Source of the DNA: Lachnospiraceae bacterium | GTDB taxonomy: Bacteria; Bacillota; Clostridia; Lachnospirales; Lachnospiraceae | DNA length: 48,965 nucleotides | Assembly: GCA_011959105.1 (NCBI GenBank) | Contig: BLLU01000008.1 | Coordinates: 1 to 48,965, forward strand | Reading direction: 5' to 3' | In this document: one piece after another, positions 27,365 to 34,520 of the stretch | Position numbering within the stretch: position 1 is the first letter of the stretch | Layout of the letters: each line of letters starts with the position of its first letter | Made by a program: the position numbers and the translations under genes | Notes under the pieces: model-generated | Database searches by the model: none | What the model saw: the letters and a program-made list of their open reading frames with translations, nothing else | What the model was told of the DNA's origin: nothing

Positions 27365-28237
27365 ATGGCATCCATACAGGGAAAAAAGATGAATCCTTCG
27401 CGGTTTCATCCCAGTCAGATAAAATTTTACATGATATTGATTCCGATGGCGGTTTTGACCGGGCTGCCCATTGTCTTTATCTTTTCGCAGGCGCTGAAGC
27501 CCCTGAACGAGTTGTATCTGTACCCGCCGCGCTTCTTCGTGTCCAATCCGTCCCTGTCCAGTTTCCGCAAGCTGGCAGAGGCCATGAACGGTTCGGATGT
27601 GCCTATTTACCGGTATTTTTTCAACAGCATACTGTCTACGCTGCTGACGGTACTGTGCACGGTTGCCATCACGGCCAGCGCGGGTTATGCGCTGTCGAAA
27701 AAGAACTTCCGGGCCAAAAACCTGGTGTTCGGCATCAACACCATGGCGCTGATGTTTGTGGGGGCGGCGGTAAAGATTCCCAAATATCTCATCGTTTATA
27801 AGACGGGGATGATCGACAGCTTCCTTGTCCATGTGATTCCCGCACTGGCCATGCCGGTGGGTCTGTTTCTGGTAAAACAGTTTATGGATCAGATTCCCAA
27901 TGAGCTGCTGGAGGCGGCAAAAATAGACGGCGCCACGGACTGGTATATCTTCCGAAGAATTGTGGTGCCGCTGTCAAGATCTTCACTGGCCACGGTGGTG
28001 ATCCTCACCTTCCAGACCGCATGGAATACCATTGAAGCCAGCGAATTGTATCTGAACCGGGACAATCTCAAGACATTTGGGTATTACATGTCCACGCTGA
28101 CCACTACGGGGAACGATGTGGCCGGAATCGGAATGGCCGCGGCGGCCACCCTGATTATGTTTATTCCCAATCTGATCATCTTTATTGTAATGCAGAATAA
28201 CGTTATGAGTACCATGGCCCATTCCGGTATTAAATAA
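27365..28237 (+). CDS. ABC transporter permease, pair 1, second subunit
   Basis: MalG-type permease, 290 residues, with the EAA loop LEAAKIDGATDWYIFRRIVVP. The first membrane segment is FYMILIPMAVLTGLPIVFIFSQ. AAGGAGG stands six bases ahead of the ATG. It lies 10 bases before the NHL/Yip1 gene, which marks the transporter and that membrane protein as one unit. Confidence 0.9.
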   Translation: MASIQGKKMNPSRFHPSQIKFYMILIPMAVLTGLPIVFIFSQALKPLNELYLYPPRFFVSNPSLSSFRKLAEAMNGSDVPIYRYFFNSILSTLLTVLCTVAITASAGYALSKKNFRAKNLVFGINTMALMFVGAAVKIPKYLIVYKTGMIDSFLVHVIPALAMPVGLFLVKQFMDQIPNELLEAAKIDGATDWYIFRRIVVPLSRSSLATVVILTFQTAWNTIEASELYLNRDNLKTFGYYMSTLTTTGNDVAGIGMAAAATLIMFIPNLIIFIVMQNNVMSTMAHSGIK

Positions 28238-28247
28238 GGAGAAAGCG

Positions 28248-30278
28248 ATGAAACATTTTGGTAAAAAAGCATGCAAATGGATATGCCTGCTGATCCTTCT
28301 GGCAGTACTTTTGCCGCCGGGGATGGAATTACACGCGCAGGCTCCCTATCAGACGTGGACACAGGGCCCTAACGGATGGCTGGTTCATACCCAGGACGCC
28401 TACGAGCCGGGAAAGCTGCTGAATCCGGGGTTAAAGTCGCCGGAAGATCTGTTTGTCTATGACGAAAGGCTGTATGTGGCGGATACGGGGAATGCCCGCA
28501 TCCTGGTGATGGAAGGACGGGAGGTGGTTCAGGAGATTACCTCCGAATATCTGGAAGCTCCTTCCGGCCTGGCCGTGACGGATGAATATATCTATGCAGC
28601 GGACCGGGAGGCGCGGAAAATCCTGGTATTTAACCATGACGGGAGTCTGTATACACAGATCGGAAAACCCCAGGAGAAGATTTTCGGCGAGAATACTTCT
28701 TTTTTGCCCGTGAAGATAGGGGTTGACAAGCGGGGCAATCTCTATGTGGTGTCGGAGGGCTCCACATCGGGCGTTATGCAGCTTAGCATTGAAGGCGGTT
28801 TTCTGGGCTACTTCGGGTCCAACCGCACCAATACCTCGCTGATGATGGTACTGCAGAGGACCTTTTTTACGCAGGAACAACTGGATAAACTGTTCAAAAA
28901 TATTCCCTCCAGCGTAGCCAATATCGCGGTGGACGAACTGGGGCTGATGTATACCGTTACCCAGGGACAGAACGCGGGTGAACAGGGGCAGAGTATCCGC
29001 AAGCTGTCAATTGCGGGGGCGGATCTGATTTCTCCCGGATATTACAGCAGAAGTTTTGTGGATGTGGCGGTGGACCGAAATATGAACATCTACACCGTGG
29101 ATTCCTTCGGAACCATCTATGAATATGACAGTTACGGAAATATTATTTTTGCCTTCGGTTATGTGGATACGGAGATGCAGCGCATCGGCCTGGTGTCCAG
29201 CGCGGCGGCCATAGATGTGTCAGAGAAGGGGATTCTGTATGTGCTGGACAAGGGAAAAGGCATCATACAGGAGTACGAACCTACGGACTTTGCCGAAAAG
29301 GTGCATCGGGGACTGTCCGACTATATGAACGGCAAATACGCGGAAGCGGAGGAAAACTGGAAGGAGATCAACAGGACCAACACGGCGTTTCTCTTTTCCT
29401 ACGAGGCACTTGCGAAGGCGAGTTTCAAGCGGCAGGACTATACGGAGGCAATGGATTTGTATCGGGTGGCGGGGAATGTTTCGGGATATTCCCAGGCTTA
29501 CTGGTATGCGCGGAACCAATGGATTGAAGCCAATCTGACCAAATTGCTCTTCGCATTGGCGGCGCTGTGGGCGGCGGTAAAGATCGTGGGTATGCTCAAT
29601 GCCAGAAAGCATTTTCTGGCGCCGGCGGAAAGGGCCGTAAAGAGGCTGGGAAAGGTTCCGCTGCTGCAGCAGTTGGGTATCCAAAAGCGCATGCTGCGCA
29701 ATCCCTTTGACGGATATTACCTTATTCATCACGAGGAAAAAGTCAGCGTGCTCACAGCCACCCTGCTGTATCTGTGGCTCATCGTTCTGCAGATAACCAA
29801 TCTGTATTTTACCAGTTATCTCTTTAACCAGGTGGAAATTGCCTATGTGAATCTGGCCAGCCTGATAGGGCGGATTCTGCTGCCGCTGCTGCTCTTTGTG
29901 GTATGCAATTTCCTGGTGAGCACCATCTCCGGGGGTGAGGGAAAGCTGAAACATGTGTACTGCGGCACAATATACGCCCTTTCGCCATATCTGGTGTTTA
30001 TGCTGCCCCTGCAGATCCTTTCCAATATACTCACCGAGAATGAGAGATTTTTCTATGAGTTTGGCTATATGGCCATTATCTGCTGGTGTGGGATACTGCT
30101 CTATCTGATGGTTCAGGAGGTGCATGTGTACAGCGTCTCCCAGGCGATCAAAAATATCTGCGTCACTGTGATCACAATGCTGTTGTTCCTGCTGGCAGCA
30201 TTTACCTTCTACCTGCTGGGACAGCAGTTGTGGCAGTTTATCGTGAGTATCTATAAGGAGGTGGCTCTTCGTGTGTAA
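28248..30278 (+). CDS. NHL-repeat beta-propeller protein with Yip1-type membrane domain
   Basis: Membrane protein of 676 residues. A signal peptide or first membrane segment (ICLLILLAVLLPPGMELHA) leads to an exported NHL-like propeller at about residues 45-340, with repeated blocks such as PEDLFVYDERLYVADTGNARILVME, PSGLAVTDEYIYAADREARKILVFN and AAIDVSEKGILYVLDKGKGIIQEY. A TPR-like pair follows (about 345-410: MNGKYAEAEENWKEI, KRQDYTEAMDLYRV). After a membrane segment near 430 comes a cytosolic stretch and a Yip1-type domain with about five segments (500-660). The propeller would sit outside. The same pairing with DUF5696 and permeases is, as I recall, repeated in other Firmicutes; no function is established. 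It overlaps the next gene by 8 bases. Confidence 0.78.
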   Translation: MKHFGKKACKWICLLILLAVLLPPGMELHAQAPYQTWTQGPNGWLVHTQDAYEPGKLLNPGLKSPEDLFVYDERLYVADTGNARILVMEGREVVQEITSEYLEAPSGLAVTDEYIYAADREARKILVFNHDGSLYTQIGKPQEKIFGENTSFLPVKIGVDKRGNLYVVSEGSTSGVMQLSIEGGFLGYFGSNRTNTSLMMVLQRTFFTQEQLDKLFKNIPSSVANIAVDELGLMYTVTQGQNAGEQGQSIRKLSIAGADLISPGYYSRSFVDVAVDRNMNIYTVDSFGTIYEYDSYGNIIFAFGYVDTEMQRIGLVSSAAAIDVSEKGILYVLDKGKGIIQEYEPTDFAEKVHRGLSDYMNGKYAEAEENWKEINRTNTAFLFSYEALAKASFKRQDYTEAMDLYRVAGNVSGYSQAYWYARNQWIEANLTKLLFALAALWAAVKIVGMLNARKHFLAPAERAVKRLGKVPLLQQLGIQKRMLRNPFDGYYLIHHEEKVSVLTATLLYLWLIVLQITNLYFTSYLFNQVEIAYVNLASLIGRILLPLLLFVVCNFLVSTISGGEGKLKHVYCGTIYALSPYLVFMLPLQILSNILTENERFFYEFGYMAIICWCGILLYLMVQEVHVYSVSQAIKNICVTVITMLLFLLAAFTFYLLGQQLWQFIVSIYKEVALRV

Positions 30279-32439
30279 GATAAAATGGCGGCGCCGATTG
30301 GCCGCAGCCCTGGGCCTGCTGCTGGCCTGTCTGCTGTGGGCGGGTACGGAATCCCTGGCGGCAGGCACACAGGATCAGGACTATGTGCTGGCGGCGGAAA
30401 ACGACAGTTTTGAACTGTACTGCAATCCGGACTCTCTGGCGATTCGCATCCGGGAAAAGGCCACCGGCTATATATATGATTCCATGGGAGCCGAGGCTTC
30501 GGAGGGAGATCTGAACGCCACCTATATGGGGATGAGGGAATCGGGGATTTCGGTGGAATGCAGGCTGGAAAACGGGAATGTGAGAACCTGGAGCATCACC
30601 GGGGACGGGGCGGATGTGGAGACACAGCTGCTGGAGGACGGTTTTAGGAGCAGTGTCAGCTATGGGGGTGCCATCGGATTTGACGTGCAGGTGACTTTGA
30701 CCGAAAAGGGCCTGGAGGTACTGATTCCGGAGGATTCCATCGTGGAGGCCGGGGATACGGCCATCCGCCTGCAAAGCGTGTATATCTATCCTTTTTTGGG
30801 TTCCAGCTATGGCTGTGACAATGAGGGCTATCTCTTTGTACCGGACGGCTGCGGCGCTTTGATTTCCACCGGGCAGCAGACCATCGCCACGGAAAATTAT
30901 GAAAAACAGATTTACGGCAGCGATTTGGGCATGGGTTCCTTTACCGGCTCTGATTCGGAAGCCATGTTAAAAGCTGCGGAAGAGATTTATATGCCGGTGT
31001 TCGGGAGCATCCTGGAGGAAGGCGGCCATGGCATCGCGGGCATTGTGTCCAGGGGAGACGAGTACTGCCGGATCGCCGCATATGTCAGCGGGATCAGAAC
31101 GCCCTACAACCTGATTATGCCTAAATTTGTGCTTCGGCAGACCTATCAGATGAAGCTGGATCAGAGCGGCAGCAGTCTCACCGCCAACCAGGAGAAACGC
31201 AATCCGGGAGATCTGTGCGTCACCTATGTGCTGCTTACAGGCCAGGAGGCAGACTATGTGGGAATCGCCCATGCGTATCGGCAGTGGCTGCTGGAGCAGG
31301 GGGTCATCAAGGCAGGGGAGGCGGAGACGGAGAGTGTTCCGGCCCGGGTGGAGCTCATTCTGTCGGAGCGGAAAAAGGGACTTATTCTGTCAAAGACCGT
31401 GACCATGACCACCCTGGAACAGGCATCGGCTATCCTGCAGGAATTGTATGACGCGGGTATACATCAGATGGATGTGGTGCTGAGAGGATACTCCGGCCAG
31501 GGCGCGTCGGGCGCGGCTCCTTCGGATTTTTCCTTTACGGGAAAGGTGGGGTCCAAATCTCAGTGGAAAAAGGAAATCAGCCGTTTGGCGCAGTCGGGGA
31601 TCAATCTGTCCCTGTATGCCGATTTCTCCCGGGGATATGAAGGAGTCGGCGGGTACGGCAGCGGCCAGCAGGCCCAGGCCATCAACCGTGTTCTGCTGCA
31701 GACCTTCGACAACGGGATGTACAGTTGGCTGGCTCCTGCCTTTGCCGTCAGGGAACTGGAAGACTTTGCAAAGAAAGCGGCGGATCTGGGGGTATCGGGG
31801 GTATCTGTGGACGCTTTCGGCAGCGCATTGTACTCCAACTGGAACAAGAAAAGCGTATCCACAAGGGCGGATGCCAGGAATCTGCAGCAGCAGGCCGACA
31901 GCGCGGGGCTGAAACTGAATCTCTATGCGCCCCATGCCTATATGTGGGGAAAATGTGACGCCATATATGACATCCCTCTGGGGTCCAGCAATTATTATAT
32001 TTTTACGGATACCGTGCCCTTTATGCAGATCGTGCTCAAGGGCTGTATTCCCTACTATTCGGAGGGCTGGAACTTCCATGCCAACGCAAGGCGCGACCTG
32101 CTGCGCTGCGTGGAGTATGGCGCGTATCCTTCCTGGTATGTGTCCCATGAGGACTCCGTGGAACTGCTCAACACGGCATCTTCCTGGATCTTCAGTTCTC
32201 AATACGCCGTTTGGAAGGATTCCATTGTTGAAAAATACCGGGAGATTGACAGGGCGCTGAAAGATGTCTCGGGAGCCTGCATCCAGGACCGCGTCTTTTT
32301 GGAGGAGGATGTGGTGCGGGTGGATTATGACAACGGCATCAGCATATATGTCAATTACCGGCAGGAGGACTGGACGGGAGACGGCGTGACGGTGAGCGGG
32401 GAAAGTTTTTATGTGCGCGGCGGAACTGTGGCCAGATAG
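30271..32439 (+). CDS. Secreted DUF5696-type protein with glycosidase-like barrel
   Basis: Exported protein of 722 residues starting at a GTG (30271) with AAGGAGG nine bases upstream and an 8-base overlap with the Yip1 gene. The signal peptide ends near residue 31 (SLAAG). The first half (about 35-360) looks like a beta-sandwich of the mutarotase type (ENDSFELYCNPDSLAIRIREK, LVPDGCGALIS-like FVPDGCGALIS). The second half (about 370-690) resembles a TIM barrel: DAGIHQMDVVLRGYSGQG, INLSLYADFSRGYEGVG, GVSGVSVDAFGSALYSNW, LNLYAPHAYMWG. This is the pattern of glycoside hydrolases, but I cannot name the catalytic pair, and DUF5696 has no assigned activity known to me. Context suggests a sugar polymer as substrate or ligand. 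Confidence 0.75.
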   Translation: MCKIKWRRRLAAALGLLLACLLWAGTESLAAGTQDQDYVLAAENDSFELYCNPDSLAIRIREKATGYIYDSMGAEASEGDLNATYMGMRESGISVECRLENGNVRTWSITGDGADVETQLLEDGFRSSVSYGGAIGFDVQVTLTEKGLEVLIPEDSIVEAGDTAIRLQSVYIYPFLGSSYGCDNEGYLFVPDGCGALISTGQQTIATENYEKQIYGSDLGMGSFTGSDSEAMLKAAEEIYMPVFGSILEEGGHGIAGIVSRGDEYCRIAAYVSGIRTPYNLIMPKFVLRQTYQMKLDQSGSSLTANQEKRNPGDLCVTYVLLTGQEADYVGIAHAYRQWLLEQGVIKAGEAETESVPARVELILSERKKGLILSKTVTMTTLEQASAILQELYDAGIHQMDVVLRGYSGQGASGAAPSDFSFTGKVGSKSQWKKEISRLAQSGINLSLYADFSRGYEGVGGYGSGQQAQAINRVLLQTFDNGMYSWLAPAFAVRELEDFAKKAADLGVSGVSVDAFGSALYSNWNKKSVSTRADARNLQQQADSAGLKLNLYAPHAYMWGKCDAIYDIPLGSSNYYIFTDTVPFMQIVLKGCIPYYSEGWNFHANARRDLLRCVEYGAYPSWYVSHEDSVELLNTASSWIFSSQYAVWKDSIVEKYREIDRALKDVSGACIQDRVFLEEDVVRVDYDNGISIYVNYRQEDWTGDGVTVSGESFYVRGGTVAR

Positions 32440-32449
32440 GAGATGGGGT

Positions 32450-33427
32450 ATGAGTAAAGGTAAATTTTCCAGAAGCACCAGGGACAATATACGCGGCTGG
32501 CTGTGTGAGGTTCCCTGGCTGATCGGATTTGCGGTTTTTACCCTGTATCCGATCGCAAATACATTTAAGATGAGTTTTGACTCCGTAATCATCTCCGCCA
32601 CAGGACTGGTGACAGAATCCGTGGGGGCGGACAATTATCGGAAAGCCTTCCTGGCGGATGTGACCTTTCCCAAAATCCTGATGAACTATGTGGGGGAGAT
32701 TGTACTCCAGGTGCCCATCGTCCTGGTATTCTCCCTTGCCATAGCGCTGATTCTCAGCAAGGACATCAAGGGCAGGGGATTCTTCCGGACACTGTTTTTC
32801 CTGCCGGTCATCATTATCAGCGGACCGATCATTGACAAATTTGTGAGTATGGGACTGATGGCCATTCAGGGGGCGGATTCCAACAGCGTGATCCGGAACG
32901 TGCTGGGCATGCTGCCGGACAGCGCCGCCGGGCTGCTGAGCACATTGATTGATTCCTTTGTCATGACCCTGTGGTTCTCGGGGGTGCAGATTCTGCTGCT
33001 GCTCTCTGCTCTGCAGAAGATTGACCGGCCCATGTATGAGGCGGCCCATATCGACGGCGCTTCCGGCTGGGAATGTTTTTGGAAGGTAACGCTTCCCAAT
33101 CTGCGCAATATGATTGTTATCTGTATCATTTACACCATAGTGACCATCTCTACCTTTGATACAAACCAGGTCATCACCACCATACAGGGCAATATGTTCC
33201 AGACCAGTCTGGGACTGGGATATGCTTCCGCCCAGGCATGGATCTACTTTGTTGTGTTACTGTTGGTCATCGGGTTTTTCATGCTGCTCTACGGCCCCCG
33301 CAAAGAGGCCATATATGGCAATACCAAGGCGGCTAAGCTGGAACTGAAGCGTGCGCGCAGGCTGAAAAAAGAGCAGGAGAGGAACCTGAAGAAATTGTAT
33401 AGGGAAAGTAGAAGGTATCGGGAATGA
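32450..33427 (+). CDS. ABC transporter permease, pair 2, first subunit
   Basis: Sugar-type permease, 325 residues, EAA loop YEAAHIDGASGWECFWKVTLP. Its long basic C-terminal tail (ELKRARRLKKEQERNLKKLYRESRR) is unusual for the family. The ATG at 32450 follows AGGAGATGGGG; thirteen upstream codons overlapping the DUF5696 end are dropped. It belongs to a second permease pair in the same operon; its receptor may be the lipoprotein at 21946. Confidence 0.88.
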   Translation: MSKGKFSRSTRDNIRGWLCEVPWLIGFAVFTLYPIANTFKMSFDSVIISATGLVTESVGADNYRKAFLADVTFPKILMNYVGEIVLQVPIVLVFSLAIALILSKDIKGRGFFRTLFFLPVIIISGPIIDKFVSMGLMAIQGADSNSVIRNVLGMLPDSAAGLLSTLIDSFVMTLWFSGVQILLLLSALQKIDRPMYEAAHIDGASGWECFWKVTLPNLRNMIVICIIYTIVTISTFDTNQVITTIQGNMFQTSLGLGYASAQAWIYFVVLLLVIGFFMLLYGPRKEAIYGNTKAAKLELKRARRLKKEQERNLKKLYRESRRYRE

Positions 33428-34302
33428 AAAAAGCAGTGGCAGGCAAATTATTTTTGTATATCTTTCTGTGTGTGACGGGCTTTGTCTTTTTATATCCGCT
33501 GTTGAAGATGCTGAGCATGAGCCTTATGGCCCCGGACGATCTGGTGAATCCCCTGGTGAACTGGGTGCCCTATGGGTTCGAAACCGCGAATTTTTCCAAG
33601 GCCGTCCAGGTGCTGGGGTATGGCGAAACGCTCTGGACCACCATTTATGTGAGCGTGCTTCCGGCGCTGCTGCAGACCCTGGTGTGCGCGCTTACGGGCT
33701 ATGGGATTGCCAGGTATCGCTTTAAGGGTAAAAACATATTGTTTGGCCTGATTCTGGCCACATTTATTATTCCCAGCCAGATCACCATGATTCCCCAGTT
33801 TCTCATGTACAAGAATCTGGGAATTCTGTACAGCCTGAAGGCTTATCTGCTGCCGGCGGTTTTCGGACAGGGAATCAGGAGCGCCATTTTTATCCTGATT
33901 TTTGTTCTCTTTTTCCAGCAGGTACCGGTGTCCCTGACAGAGGCCGCGGAGATTGACGGGGCCAATCAAATTGTGATTTTTACAAAGATTGCGGTTCCCG
34001 TGGCAAAGCCGGGATTTCTCATCAGCTTTCTCCTGTCCGTGGTGTGGTATTGGAATGAGACATATCTGGGATCGCTGTATTTCGGCGCCAATATCAAGAC
34101 CCTGCCCATGAAGCTGGAGAACTTTGTGGAGACTTTTAACAAGATGGTCAGCGCCTCCGAGGCCGGTGCCGGGGCCACCGCCAATGAGGCGGTTCAGATG
34201 GCGGGTACTTTTTTGATTATCCTCCCGCTGCTGATCTTGTTTTTCTGTGCGCAGAAGCAGTTTATCGAAGGAATTGAAAAGACGGGCATAACAGGTGAAT
34301 AA
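33424..34302 (+). CDS. ABC transporter permease, pair 2, second subunit
   Basis: MalG-type permease, 292 residues, EAA loop TEAAEIDGANQIVIFTKIAVP and a conserved QITMIPQFLMYKNLGIL segment. It starts within the stop codon of its partner (ATGA overlap, 33424-33427), a sign of coupled translation. It is the last gene of the transport block; a repeat-rich gap follows before the GH35-like gene. Confidence 0.9.
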   Translation: MKKAVAGKLFLYIFLCVTGFVFLYPLLKMLSMSLMAPDDLVNPLVNWVPYGFETANFSKAVQVLGYGETLWTTIYVSVLPALLQTLVCALTGYGIARYRFKGKNILFGLILATFIIPSQITMIPQFLMYKNLGILYSLKAYLLPAVFGQGIRSAIFILIFVLFFQQVPVSLTEAAEIDGANQIVIFTKIAVPVAKPGFLISFLLSVVWYWNETYLGSLYFGANIKTLPMKLENFVETFNKMVSASEAGAGATANEAVQMAGTFLIILPLLILFFCAQKQFIEGIEKTGITGE

Positions 34303-34308
34303 CAGCGC

Positions 34309-34358
34309 GGCGAAAGAACTTCACCCTTCAGTGCCGTCGCGCAGCGACTTAAATTCAG
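34309..34358 (+). repeat. 50-bp direct repeat, first copy
   Basis: Begins GGCGAAAGAACTTCACCC and ends AGCGACTTAAATTCAG. It differs from the copy at 34462-34511 at only a few positions. A small stem GTCGC-GCA-GCGAC lies inside; in the second copy it is GTCGT-GCA-GCGAC, which keeps pairing through a G-T pair. Confidence 0.85.
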
Positions 34359-34406
34359 AAGATCTTCAAAATGTACAGTTTGTCAGGTGAAGTTGTGAAG
34401 GCACAC

Positions 34407-34451
34407 GAGAGAAAATTTCATGAGAGTATTTCCGAATGAAATTTGTCTCTC
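34407..34451 (+). other. Long hairpin between the 50-bp repeats
   Basis: GAGAGAAAATTTCAT (34407-34421) and ATGAAATTTGTCTCTC (34436-34451) form an almost perfect 15-16 bp stem. Upstream, GGTGAAGTT (34386-34394) is complementary to AACTTCACC in both flanking repeats (34317-34325 and 34470-34478). The unit could therefore fold in two alternative ways. Confidence 0.7.
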
Positions 34452-34461
34452 CCAAGAGTGT

Positions 34462-34511
34462 GGCGAAAGAACTTCACCCTTTAGTGCCGTCGTGCAGCGA
34501 CTTAAAATCAG
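34462..34511 (+). repeat. 50-bp direct repeat, second copy, running into a ribosome site
   Basis: Near-identical to 34309-34358 (153 bases apart). Its end, AAATCAGGAGG, merges into the ribosome site of the GH35-like gene at 34521, so its folding could directly affect translation of that gene. Confidence 0.85.
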
Positions 34512-34520
34512 GAGGCAATT

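Noticed and set aside
34309..34511. Two 50-bp repeats considered as the start of a CRISPR array
   Set aside because: Only two copies, too long and unevenly spaced; the spacing is filled by a hairpin and the last copy merges into a ribosome site.
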